A stretch of DNA of 21,515 nucleotides, from positions 1-21,515 of the forward strand of contig JAIRYX010000118.1 in NCBI GenBank assembly GCA_031267635.1, written 5' to 3'. This stretch comes from Planctomycetaceae bacterium (GTDB taxonomy: Bacteria; Planctomycetota; Planctomycetia; Pirellulales; Thermoguttaceae). The notes below the pieces were generated by a model. That model made no database searches. It was not told the DNA's origin and was given only the letters and a program-made list of their open reading frames with translations. A program made the position numbers and the translations under genes. This document shows positions 5,608 to 13,266 of the stretch, one piece after another. Numbering within the stretch: position 1 is the stretch's first letter; every line of letters starts with the position of its first letter.

Positions 5608-7755
5608 TTAAAATCCTATTGTTTTAATACCATTCAAATTGTCTGGTAAAATATTGTTTATCAATTTACCAGTCCATGCAGTACCACATTCAAGATAACC
5701 TTCTTCAAAAGGATTACCAAAAAGGGGATCCTTCTTACCTAAAATTCCATGCCAAAAGATTTCATGAAGTAAGACATTAGCATAGCAGATAGAAACATCT
5801 TTAGCTTCGCCAAAAATTTTACTTCCATTTACTCGTACGTTAATTTTGTTACCATTGTAGCCGTAACCATGTTCTCCTACAATATATCCGAAATCCAAGG
5901 TACAGCGAAACTCATCAAAACCAGGATTAGTTGCGTTTGGCACTGTGTCAAAAAGACCTAGTGTGTTTTGTTGGACTGAGTTGAATGCTTTTTCTTGCAA
6001 AATTATTTGGCAATTAATTGATTTTGAATCTAAAAATGACTGCATGTGAGACTGAACGGCAGTTCTATTGAAAGAGTGATGTACCGTTTTTGTATCCACA
6101 TAGACAACAACTTTATTCGCATAAACCTTTGGTTTCACACGGTCTTTGACCATTGCGGTTGCTTTGTCAATGCCGATCTTGTAATCAACACCGGTAGGAA
6201 GAGAAATTCCTAAAAATGACGGTTTTACAAGTTTTGCTTCTATTTTCATGTCATATTTGTTATCGTCATTTATAATATTATATGGCACAATTACTGTTGT
6301 CTCTCCCGCTTGAAAAACTACAGGTTTGGTAAGTAATATACTAGAAGATAGATATCCTCCGGTCGGTGAAGTTTTATAACTTACTGTTAATTGGCACACC
6401 GTAGAAAGAGATTGATAGAGTATCCCCGGATTTTTCGGGTCAATAACTCTCTCCACTTCAAATTCCACATGCTTGATTCCGGCGTCTGTTGCTGCTTCTT
6501 CGCCGTTTTGTTTGGTTCGGATATTCAAGGTCGTAGAAAGTTTGCCGTCAATCGAAGGAGTATCATTATCATAAATTGTTGCTAAAGCGTGATCACCAGA
6601 AATGACGTGATAACCTGTACCCGGGTTAATAGCTACAAGCAAAGTTTCCGTTGGTTCCTTGATACTATCATCAATAATATCCATAAACACGAGTTTTGCT
6701 TTTTCCTCCGCGGCAAAAGAAATAGGATTTTGACCAACCAGCTTTACATCAGCGTTCGCACCGGAAGGTATTGCCGTAGCTCCAGGTGCGTTTCCCAATG
6801 AACAAGTCAGGGACGTCTTTGTGTTCCCATATCGAATTATCTGAAATATGAGGGTGTTATTAATACCTTCAGGAAGATTCACTGCGTTGGTGCCTATTTC
6901 GTATCCTATCCCCTGAATTGTACTAATGACCAAAAGGGGTTCGTTTTTGATTTCTTTAATCGTTCCAGTTGCAGATTTTGTTCCAATCGTATACGCGCTG
7001 TTTTGGCTTCTTTGAATAACAGGAATCAGAGTTTCATCCGGTTCCGTATCAGGCGCATTGTTTAGTATTGGAAACTTAAGCATAACGGAATTGGAATTTG
7101 CCGGAATGGTTGCTATGACTATTGTGCTGGTTCTATCATAGTATTCGGTCAACCATTCTCTCGGAAGAGCGTCAATGGAATAGTCTCTTTCACTATTTGT
7201 AGTCTGGCCAGTCGGCTTATTGTACAGCGATATCGCGGTACCTGTCAGTTTAATTCCTACATTCAAGGCATAACTTATATTCGTAGCTTCACGAGACACT
7301 TCAAAACTCAGATAATCTTGGTATTCATCGTGTTCATAAGCGGTTGACTTCACGGCTTTAATAGATACTTTAGGTTTACTGGTTACTTGTGCCGCCGCAA
7401 GAGGAGTTGATGTTGCCGCTGAAGTATTCGCGGCAGATAACGCCGGTAAACCGGTACTCTGTATTACTAAAGTTTGTTCGCGGTTCAACGGACCGTAAAT
7501 GCTTTGCTGCGTAGTTGAAAGTTGATTCTGTTCCGTCATTGACGCAACAGAATATCCTGTTGCAACGCTTGGAATGACACTTGGCAAAACCGAAATGGTA
7601 TTTTGAGAAACAGAATAAAGCACGGCAAGCAGTTGTCTTTCTTCAAGCATTTCCGAACATAACCGGCGTTTCTGCGGAGCTTTTAACGACGACACTTTCG
7701 AGGAGTCCCATTGAAAGAAAGAGAGAAACGATTGAAGTAAATTTTGTTTTGTCAT
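5608..7755 (-). CDS. Secreted Calx-beta protein with C-terminal HEIFWHG domain
   Basis: A 715-residue protein from the ATG preceded by AAAAGG with a suitable gap; the frame is open 10 codons further upstream but without such a site. Residues about 30-45 carry RRLCSEMLEERQLLAV, the planctomycete-type N-terminal export motif (LExRxLLA). A low-complexity Ser/Thr/Ala stretch follows. Then come at least two and probably three Calx-beta-like repeats, recognised by features such as DTEPDETLIPVI and DSIKEPTETLLVAINPG, which end in GTI and ATIYDND. The last roughly 150 residues are a separate domain containing YANVLLHEIFWHGILG (HE at about 664). The spacing is HExxxH, not the HExxH of metallopeptidases, so protease activity should not be assumed. 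The same segment recurs out of frame after P1, P2 and P4. Probable role: surface or extracellular protein. Confidence 0.85.
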   Translation of the reverse strand: MTKQNLLQSFLSFFQWDSSKVSSLKAPQKRRLCSEMLEERQLLAVLYSVSQNTISVLPSVIPSVATGYSVASMTEQNQLSTTQQSIYGPLNREQTLVIQSTGLPALSAANTSAATSTPLAAAQVTSKPKVSIKAVKSTAYEHDEYQDYLSFEVSREATNISYALNVGIKLTGTAISLYNKPTGQTTNSERDYSIDALPREWLTEYYDRTSTIVIATIPANSNSVMLKFPILNNAPDTEPDETLIPVIQRSQNSAYTIGTKSATGTIKEIKNEPLLVISTIQGIGYEIGTNAVNLPEGINNTLIFQIIRYGNTKTSLTCSLGNAPGATAIPSGANADVKLVGQNPISFAAEEKAKLVFMDIIDDSIKEPTETLLVAINPGTGYHVISGDHALATIYDNDTPSIDGKLSTTLNIRTKQNGEEAATDAGIKHVEFEVERVIDPKNPGILYQSLSTVCQLTVSYKTSPTGGYLSSSILLTKPVVFQAGETTVIVPYNIINDDNKYDMKIEAKLVKPSFLGISLPTGVDYKIGIDKATAMVKDRVKPKVYANKVVVYVDTKTVHHSFNRTAVQSHMQSFLDSKSINCQIILQEKAFNSVQQNTLGLFDTVPNATNPGFDEFRCTLDFGYIVGEHGYGYNGNKINVRVNGSKIFGEAKDVSICYANVLLHEIFWHGILGKKDPLFGNPFEEGYLECGTAWTGKLINNILPDNLNGIKTIGF

Positions 7756-7923
7756 AAGAATTTTCCTTTTCAGTAAATTTTTCAAAAGTTGAATTTATAA
7801 ACTCATTAATTGATATGTTAGACTCTTTTTCAAAATATACAACCGCTCTATTCGACAAAATCCCCTTAATTTAAAAATTCTTTCCATTCACAAGGTTGTG
7901 CGTGAAAGAAAATCTTGAAAGAG

Positions 7924-7951
7924 TGGAAAAGTCGTTTTTTTTTGCTAAAAT
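7924..7951 (+). promoter_or_regulatory. Possible promoter of the oxidoreductase gene
   Basis: TGCTAAAAT (7943-7951) reads as an extended -10 box, with a weak TGGAAA 16 nt upstream, about 85 nt before the start at 8035. The identical TTTTGCTAAAATAA occurs before the SUMF1-fold gene at 19833-19846. The 279-bp gap between the two divergent genes must also hold the promoter of the Calx-beta gene, for which I see no clear boxes. Confidence 0.35.
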
Positions 7952-8034
7952 AAAAATTCTTGGTCGTTAGTTGTTAAACCGTTTTCGGTTTGCTTCTTCA
8001 AAATTTTCCTACCTAAAAGAAAAAGGTAAACACA

Positions 8035-9414
8035 ATGAAACAGATTTCACGACGACATTTTTTGCAAGGAACGTCATTGACGGCGTTTGGTTTTTGGGCG
8101 GCAGCGGGGTTGACTCCGGTTGTTCGGGCGGCGTCGCCAAATGAGCGAATCTCTGTGGCTGGGATCGGAATCGGCGGAAAGGGTGGCGGCGATATCGCTA
8201 ACGCCGCACGCTGGGGCGACATTGTCGCGGTTTGCGACATTGATCGCGGACGTTTAGCCCAGAGTGCAAAACGTTACGAAGGAGCGAAAGCATACACCGA
8301 CTTCCGCAAATTGTTCGATGAAATGGAAAAAAGTATTGATGCGGTGACGGTCAGCACGTCCGATCATGTTCACACGGCGGCGTCTCTGATGGCGATGCGT
8401 CGCGGTAAACATGTTTACGCGCAAAAACCGCTCACACGAACGATTTATGAATCGCGATTGATGGGCAAAACCGCACTGGAACGCAAAGTTTGTACGCAAA
8501 TGGGAAATCAAGGGAGCGCAGGCGACGGTTTGCGAAAAACCGCCGCGCAGCTCCAAGCGGGCGTACTCGGCAACGTTACCGAAATTCATATTTGGACAAA
8601 CCGTCCGATTTGGGCTCAGGGAATTGACCGGAAAAAACAGAGCGATTTCTCCCAGGAAGAGATTGAGAAAGGACTTCAAAATGTCGATTGGGACAGTTGG
8701 ATCGGTCCCGCGCCGACGCGGGAATTTTTGCCCGGCGTTTATCATAGTTTCAATTGGCGAGGATGGTGGGATTTCGGAACCGGCGCACTCGGCGACATTT
8801 GTTGTCACTCGTTGAATATGGCGTTTGTCGGACTTGATTTGCGTAATCCCGCGTCTGTCATTGCGAAAACAACCGGACACAATCACGACAGCTTCCCGTC
8901 GCGCTCGGTTGTAACGTTTCAGTTTCCCGCTCTCGGTAAACGCGGTGCGGTCAAGTTCGTTTGGTACGACGGCGGATGGAAACCGAGCGATGAAATGCTC
9001 GGCGATCACGGCTTTTCGACCAACGATGATAACGGTACTCTCATCATCGGCGAAAAAGGTTATATCAGAGGTTCGCAAATTGTCGGCGTTGAGCCGATCA
9101 AAGATATTGACGTGCGGCTTGCTCCGAAAACCGATGACAACAACGAAGACGCTTCTCATTCGCTCGAATGGGGAACGGCGATTAAAGAAAATAAGCCGGA
9201 AAATTGTTGGTCGAATTTCACGACGACTTCCGGTCCGCTGACGGAAACCGTTCTTGCCGGAAATCTCGCCGTCTGGAACGCCGACAAACCTAACGAAGAA
9301 GGCGACCTCATCGAATGGGATGCGGTCAATATGAAAATCACCAACAACGTCAAAACCTCCGGTCTCGACGAGTTGATTAAACCGGTTTATCGCAAAGGAT
9401 ATGAACTGGATTGA
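8035..9414 (+). CDS. Tat-exported Gfo/Idh/MocA family oxidoreductase
   Basis: Probable NAD(P)-dependent dehydrogenase acting on a sugar or cyclitol outside the cytoplasm; substrate unknown. Residues 5-11 are SRRHFLQ, a twin-arginine export motif, followed by a hydrophobic stretch and a likely cleavage site near VRAAS (30-34). The Rossmann fold starts with VAGIGIGGKGGGD (41-53), and VCDID at 66-70 supplies the acidic residue at the end of the second strand. AQKPLTRT (129-136) corresponds to the EKP motif of the family, with Q in place of E as is common in the planctomycete secreted branch. The total of 459 residues fits this branch. AAGG lies 8 nt before the ATG. It stands alone, with a mobile-element hairpin 46 bp after its stop. 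Confidence 0.9.
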   Translation: MKQISRRHFLQGTSLTAFGFWAAAGLTPVVRAASPNERISVAGIGIGGKGGGDIANAARWGDIVAVCDIDRGRLAQSAKRYEGAKAYTDFRKLFDEMEKSIDAVTVSTSDHVHTAASLMAMRRGKHVYAQKPLTRTIYESRLMGKTALERKVCTQMGNQGSAGDGLRKTAAQLQAGVLGNVTEIHIWTNRPIWAQGIDRKKQSDFSQEEIEKGLQNVDWDSWIGPAPTREFLPGVYHSFNWRGWWDFGTGALGDICCHSLNMAFVGLDLRNPASVIAKTTGHNHDSFPSRSVVTFQFPALGKRGAVKFVWYDGGWKPSDEMLGDHGFSTNDDNGTLIIGEKGYIRGSQIVGVEPIKDIDVRLAPKTDDNNEDASHSLEWGTAIKENKPENCWSNFTTTSGPLTETVLAGNLAVWNADKPNEEGDLIEWDAVNMKITNNVKTSGLDELIKPVYRKGYELD

Positions 9415-9460
9415 GGAAATTAAAAGTTGGGAGAATGATTGTTTTATGCTTCTCCCGTCA

Positions 9461-9571
9461 TATACTCCTCACCCTTTAAAATTCGGCTTTCATCGAAAAA
9501 AGGACACTTTGGCGACGTAATGAATGATCGACACTGTCTTAAAAGTCGAAATTTTAAGTGTGAGGAGTATA
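9461..9571. mobile_element. MITE-like element, family T, copy 1 (111 bp)
   Basis: The ends are inverted copies: the left end starts TATACTCCTCACCCTT, and the right end, read backwards, starts TATACTCCTCACACTT. The homology continues inward for about 30 bp (AAAATTCG, TTTT). The element has no coding capacity. It matches the family at 13142-13246, 13267-13371, 18071-18175 and solo ends at 17071 and 21199. Confidence 0.75.
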
Positions 9572-9605
9572 ACAACATGGAGAACATAGATATAGTCATT
9601 CCTGA

Positions 9606-9781
9606 AAAAGGTTTCATCGTCGTCTCGACGGTTTCCTCTACGAAACGCACGGGATCATCAAGCTCGCACATCATGTTGATTGGAACATGTTTGATCGCCA
9701 ATACGATTCACAAGCTCATCCCGACCACGGCGCACCGGCTTTGCCGACACGTCGCATGGTTTCGATTCTTTTTCTCAAGGG
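9606..9781 (+). pseudogene. Transposase N-terminal relic (IS5-like, DUF772-type)
   Basis: The frame read from 9606 gives RRLDGFLYETHGIIKLA, HHVDWNMFDRQYDSQAHPDH and GAPALPTRRMVSILFLKG. This resembles the N-terminal domain of IS5/IS1182-type transposases (xxLAxxIDWxxF...GRPAxPxRLMVxLxxLK). A stop lies just upstream, there is no start, and the homology ends abruptly at 9781 where the 53-bp hairpin repeat begins. The family call is by motif memory only. Confidence 0.6.
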
Positions 9782-9832
9782 AACTTCTAAAAACCTCATT
9801 TTCAACAAATGTGACCGTTGAAAAATAAGGGC
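9781..9832 (+). repeat. 53-bp hairpin repeat, copy 1
   Basis: GAACTTCTAAAAACCTC is followed by TTTTCAAC and GTTGAAAA, which pair perfectly around an 11-nt loop, then ATAAGGGCT. It is the same as 10963-11015 apart from a few changes. It abuts the transposase relic ending at 9781. Confidence 0.7.
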
Positions 9833-9861
9833 TGAAATCGTAACGCCGTTTGGATAACGAG

Positions 9862-9899
9862 CAGTTGGCCAGTGCGGATTTATTTGGCTTGGGCAACTG
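9862..9899 (+). repeat. REP-like dispersed repeat, copy 2 (subtype 1)
   Basis: A 38-bp unit, CAGTTGGCC to GGGCAACTG, with the core GTGCGGATTTATTTGGCTT. It differs from copy 1 at a few positions near the left arm only. Confidence 0.75.
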
Positions 9900-9952
9900 A
9901 TGCCATAGTTTTCTATTGAGTTTTCAAATATTGTTCCCCAAAAAAGAAATAA

Positions 9953-10165
9953 CCAGAAATCATTCTGGAAGACGAAGCGTCTGCGAGGCGTTTTTTACTT
10001 CGCCGGATTCAAACGGAGGAGATGCCGGATATCCCTGAATTACAGCGTTTTGCGAACACCTTACGCAATCATGATACCGACCAGTATAATATATGGTTTT
10101 TCCACAATTGCAGTCGTGCCTGTATAGTAGTAGGCAACAAGCTGGTGGACAACAAAAGAGAATAG
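9953..10165 (+). pseudogene. Transposase C-terminal relic (ISL3-like)
   Basis: An open frame without a start reads ILEDEASARRFLLRRIQTEE, MPDIPELQRFANTLRNH, NIWFFHNCSRACIVVGNKLV and ends at TAG 10163-10165. The pattern (RFAxTLxxH...WFxH...S...NKL) resembles the C-terminal part of ISL3-family transposases, where a short SNGxxEGxNNKIK segment follows. It is degraded there (SRACIVVGNKLVDNKRE). The family assignment is tentative; it is clearly protein-like and clearly incomplete. Confidence 0.45.
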
Positions 10166-10189
10166 AGGATATTGTAGAATTTCCCCTGC

Positions 10190-10217
10190 TTGACAGAAAC
10201 AGAAAATCGAATATAAT
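10190..10217 (+). promoter_or_regulatory. Promoter of tRNA-Ala
   Basis: TTGACA (10190-10195) and TATAAT (10212-10217) are both perfect sigma-70-type consensus boxes with a 16-nt spacer. The tRNA begins 13 nt after the -10 box, leaving a leader of about 6-7 nt. It is the best promoter in the window. Confidence 0.8.
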
Positions 10218-10230
10218 GCTTTATCTGTTT

Positions 10231-10303
10231 GGGGGATTAGCTCAGTTGGGAGAGCGTTTGGCTGGCAGCCAAAAGGTCATCGGTTCGAGCCCGTTATCCT
10301 CCA
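10231..10303 (+). tRNA. tRNA-Ala (anticodon GGC)
   Basis: A 73-nt cloverleaf: acceptor GGGGGAT/ATCCTCC with the G3:U70 pair that marks alanine tRNAs, D stem GCTC/GAGC, anticodon stem TTTGG/CCAAA with loop CTGGCAG (anticodon GGC, reading GCC and GCU), variable loop AGGTC, and T arm with TTCGAGC. One T-stem position is a T-T mismatch. The discriminator is A73 and CCA is not encoded. It lies in an IS-relic-rich region. Confidence 0.95.
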
Positions 10304-10962
10304 CTGTCTGTAAGTTCTTATTTCATTATACTTTATAATAAGTTTCTAGAAGTCTTTCGCCGGAAATGTATTTGTGGGTGAGTTGATAATTCCCCAGTAA
10401 TTCACAAAAGTGCTGGTTGTTTCACTTTTGGAGTGCAAGGAAAAATTCCCTTATTTCATATTGTTGTTGGATGACATAAAATAACATGCTATAAAAGAGA
10501 ATTCTTGTATAATAAAATACCCAAATTAATTATACTACCGACTTTGGATTTATTCTAGCGATTCTAACTCTTCTTATTTTGCCAGTAACTGTTCAGCCGC
10601 TCAAACCACATAAATCCGTATCGGGCAACAGGGTAGTACAAAGTCACTTAAATCCCATTTACACCGACAGTGTCGTTTGCGTTTTCTTTTTGCGGGTGAA
10701 AATTCCACTTCATGGACTCACACTGCTTGCACATATGTATTTTACATACCTTCCCCTTTAGTACAAAGCCACGCAATTTCACTTGACATTTTTCATATCA
10801 AGAGAAATTGAGGAACTTCGTAATAGTTACACGTTATTTTAACTGCGAATGCTCAAATATTGTAAACCGAATGCGATGAAGCCACAATGCGAATAATGGT
10901 TAAAAACACGTATATTTATACAAGTATTCATAGCAAATTTATATTTGCGATAATAATAAGAA
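10304..10962. other. AT-rich intergenic stretch without a gene
   Basis: No ORF here has protein-like features. It contains a perfect small hairpin (CAAAAGTG/CACTTTTG, 10405-10430), one REP-like copy (10592-10630) and two short direct repeats TAGTACAAAG(T/C)CAC about 120 bp apart (near 10634 and 10759). I see no structured RNA that I can name. Confidence 0.5.
10592..10630 (-). repeat. REP-like dispersed repeat, copy 3 (subtype 2, diverged)
   Basis: On the minus strand: TGTTGCCCGATACGGATTTA, then TGTGGTTTGAGCGGCTGAA. It shares the CGGATTTAT core and the TTTGAGCGxCTGAA end with copies 4 and 5. Confidence 0.65.
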
Positions 10963-11043
10963 GAACTTCTAAAAACATCATTTTCAACAAATTTGCCCGT
11001 TGAAAAATAAGGGCTTACGAATATTTGGGGGAGGTTTTTAGAA
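10963..11043 (+). mobile_element. 53-bp hairpin repeat copy 2 within a short inverted-repeat element
   Basis: 10963-11015 repeats the element at 9781-9832, including the TTTTCAAC/GTTGAAAA hairpin (10981-11006). Here a second terminal arm is present: TTCTAAAAACATC at 10967-10979 and its inverted copy GAGGTTTTTAGAA at 11031-11043. The whole may be a mini-element of about 80 bp or an internally deleted insertion sequence. Confidence 0.6.
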
Positions 11044-11108
11044 ATCCCTTAATGTATCGGTTGTTAAAATTTTCTCTAATATTTTATCCGATTGTGTCGG
11101 GAAGTTGT

Positions 11109-11152
11109 AAGGCGAAAAAAATCAAGGAAATGTTTAGTTTTTTTTACGCCTT
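11109..11152 (+). other. Stem-loop upstream of the di-heme cytochrome gene
   Basis: AAGGCGAAAAAAA and TTTTTTTACGCCTT pair with one bulge around an 18-nt loop. The position is about 255 nt before the start codon at 11408. It could be a terminator of something upstream or part of a long leader; nothing decides between these. Confidence 0.35.
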
Positions 11153-11407
11153 TCGTTAAAATCATCCTGTAAATTTTTCTGTTTTCCGCTATTTGTTTCC
11201 AATGATTTTATTTCCGCAGTGCTTTCGGTCGAATCTGTTTCATAGCTCTGCTGTTATTCTCAACAGGCAGAGGAGAAACCTCCAACACCAAGTCCATACT
11301 CTCCTCTAAGAAAAACATGTTTTCATGGCGTTTGCTGTGAAAACGTGTTTTTCGACATTTCTCCATAATCCAATCGTGTTCACTTTTACAAGAAAAAAGG
11401 CATTTGA

Positions 11408-13039
11408 ATGAGTCGTTTCAGACAAAATTATTCAAGAAAACAAATGATCCGAATTGTCGGTTGTATATCAACGACATTGACATTCTGTTTCAGTGTCAAT
11501 GTTACCGCACAATCACCGTATTCCTCAAACGAACAAGCGTCACGTTCGGGAATACCGCCGTATCAATCAAAATCTCCGTCGCCGTATCAAGAACCGCCCT
11601 ACCAATCCGCCTATCCTTCGCTACCTGTTGTGAAAGCTATAAAAGCGGTTCCGGCACAACCAATCAATAACCCGCAAACATTACAAGCAAAAGATGAGTC
11701 GGCAACCCAAAGCCCATTGACTGGACAACGCGGCGAAACTAGTTATTCGCCGGTTGTGATTAAAGAACCGTTTCAAAAGACAATGCAACGTATGACACAG
11801 GAAAAACCGGAAGTGCAACAACGCCACGCTCGGTTACTGCAAGAACGTTATGATTTGTCCGACCATCCGGCAAACAACATAACAACATCGCGCGGTAAAA
11901 AGATTCAAGAAGGAATTCGCGTTAAACTTCCGCAAGGAACGACATGGGAACAACTTGCAGCAAAGTCTCCTGAAGAAATCAAAAAACGCGGACTTTATCC
12001 TAAAGGTTTTTTGCCGCTTCCGTTTCCGAATCATCCCGAAGGCGGTATGTTATTTCCGCAGTTTCACATTGACAAAATCAACAGCCAAGATAAACGCGAA
12101 TTGACGCGGTTTGATTTGGATTACGATTTGCCTGACCATTTTTTGCCGGAATATCCTCCAGCGATTTATTTGACAACCCGTCCTGATCTCGGCGACGTAT
12201 CGCAAGGACAAGTCGTAACAATCAACAATTATTACGGGCTATTCAACGGCATTTTAAATCCGAAACAATTGGAAGGCTTGCGGCTTCTTGTTACGCAATT
12301 TCCGCAGCAGCAATTTAACGCGACAGAAGATCGTCGATGTGTCGATCCAAGTTTCGGCGTCACTTGTTTTGATTGTCACGTCAACGGGCATACGAATGCG
12401 GCAACGCATCTTGTAGGAGATATTCGTCCGCAGCAGTATCGGCATCGGATTGATACGCCGTCGCTGCGCGGAGTTTATGTGCAACAGTTGTTCGGTTCTC
12501 AACGTGCGATCAAAACGATTGAAGATTTCACAGAATTTGAACAACGCGCCGCATATTTCGACGGCGATCCGGTGATTGCTACGAAAAAAGGCGTTAATAT
12601 TTTGGAACGCGGCAGTCAGGTACATTTTATGGCGGAGTTTGAGGCGATTCTTGATTTTCCGCCAGCACCAAAGTTGGATGTGTTTGGACGGCTTGATCCG
12701 AACAAAGCGACCGATATTGAACTTCGCGGAGAGATAATTTTTAACGGTAAAGGACGTTGCGCCGAATGTCATCCTGCTCCGTACTACACGGACAATTCGA
12801 TGCACAACCTTCAGACCGAGCGGTTTTTTGATCCGCAAGAATACAACGGTTGCACGGCAATTGGCGACGGCGCAATTAAAACGTTTCCACTTCGCGGCTT
12901 GAGAGATTCTGCACCGTATTGGCATGACGGGCGTTTGCTGACAATTGAAGATACAGTGGAAATACATAACCTTCTTCTCGGCACAAAATTAACGGCGGAA
13001 GAAAAAAACTATTTGACGCAATTTCTTCGATGTTTGTAA
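11408..13039 (+). CDS. Secreted di-heme cytochrome c, MauG / cytochrome c peroxidase-like
   Basis: 543 residues with an N-terminal signal peptide (hydrophobic part about 13-32, then VTAQS). A Pro/Gln/Ser-rich linker covers about 33-95 (YQSKSPSPYQEPPYQS), and there is a charged middle part. The C-terminal half holds two haem-binding motifs, CFDCH (320-324) and CAECH (451-455). The ending LRGLRDSAPYWHDGRLLTIE and LTAEEKNYLTQFLRCL matches the family hallmark (LRNVxxTAPYxHDGxxxTLE...LTxxEKxxLxxFLxxL). It probably acts in the periplasm on peroxide or as a redox partner. The N-terminal half (30-300) is not part of the canonical family and I do not recognise it. AAGG lies 7 nt before the ATG. Haem attachment would need a Ccs system such as the ccsA gene at 13845-16976. 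Confidence 0.85.
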   Translation: MSRFRQNYSRKQMIRIVGCISTTLTFCFSVNVTAQSPYSSNEQASRSGIPPYQSKSPSPYQEPPYQSAYPSLPVVKAIKAVPAQPINNPQTLQAKDESATQSPLTGQRGETSYSPVVIKEPFQKTMQRMTQEKPEVQQRHARLLQERYDLSDHPANNITTSRGKKIQEGIRVKLPQGTTWEQLAAKSPEEIKKRGLYPKGFLPLPFPNHPEGGMLFPQFHIDKINSQDKRELTRFDLDYDLPDHFLPEYPPAIYLTTRPDLGDVSQGQVVTINNYYGLFNGILNPKQLEGLRLLVTQFPQQQFNATEDRRCVDPSFGVTCFDCHVNGHTNAATHLVGDIRPQQYRHRIDTPSLRGVYVQQLFGSQRAIKTIEDFTEFEQRAAYFDGDPVIATKKGVNILERGSQVHFMAEFEAILDFPPAPKLDVFGRLDPNKATDIELRGEIIFNGKGRCAECHPAPYYTDNSMHNLQTERFFDPQEYNGCTAIGDGAIKTFPLRGLRDSAPYWHDGRLLTIEDTVEIHNLLLGTKLTAEEKNYLTQFLRCL

Positions 13040-13054
13040 AAAGAAAAGTAACTA

Positions 13055-13095
13055 TTCAGTCGTTCAAAGCCAATAAATCCGCACTTGGGTAACAA
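13055..13095 (-). repeat. REP-like dispersed repeat, copy 4 (subtype 2)
   Basis: On the minus strand it reads TTGTTACCCAAGTGCGGATT, then TATTGGCTTTGAACGACTGA, nearly the same as copy 5 at 19630-19673. It begins 15 bp after the stop codon of the di-heme cytochrome gene. Confidence 0.75.
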
Positions 13096-13141
13096 TCTTA
13101 ATGACGATGTCTCCATGGACTGATTATCTGAAAGATGTTAC

Positions 13142-13246
13142 TATACTCATTGCACTTGAGTTTTCGGTTTTATGAATGGAGATCAAACCGGATTTTACGG
13201 TATAACGACGCCAGTGAAAACCGAAATTTCAAGTGCAAGAAGTATA
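13142..13246. mobile_element. MITE-like element, family T, copy 2 (105 bp)
   Basis: Left end TATACTCATTGCACTTGAG, right end (reverse complement) TATACTTCTTGCACTTGAAA, with homology running on through TTCGGTTTT. It is followed after 20 bp by an almost identical element in the same orientation. Confidence 0.8.
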
Positions 13247-13266
13247 TTAGGGAAGTAGCCCTGATT

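Noticed and set aside
5622..5800. HEIFWHG as an active zinc-protease site
   Set aside because: The spacing is HExxxH, not HExxH, and no third ligand is evident, so protease activity is not claimed.
8254..9159. 301-codon open frame on the minus strand
   Set aside because: Antisense to the well-supported Gfo/Idh/MocA gene, with no recognisable domain.
9439..9828. 129-codon open frame on the plus strand
   Set aside because: It runs through a MITE-like element and reads the transposase relic in the wrong frame; the protein-like signal is in a neighbouring frame.
9971..9998. AGACGAAGCGTCT palindrome followed by a T-run, looking like a terminator
   Set aside because: The T-run is separated from the stem by GCGAGGCG, and the stretch reads as part of a continuous protein-like frame (transposase relic).
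12254..12967. 237-codon open frame on the minus strand
   Set aside because: Antisense to the haem-binding half of the di-heme cytochrome gene; no protein-like pattern.
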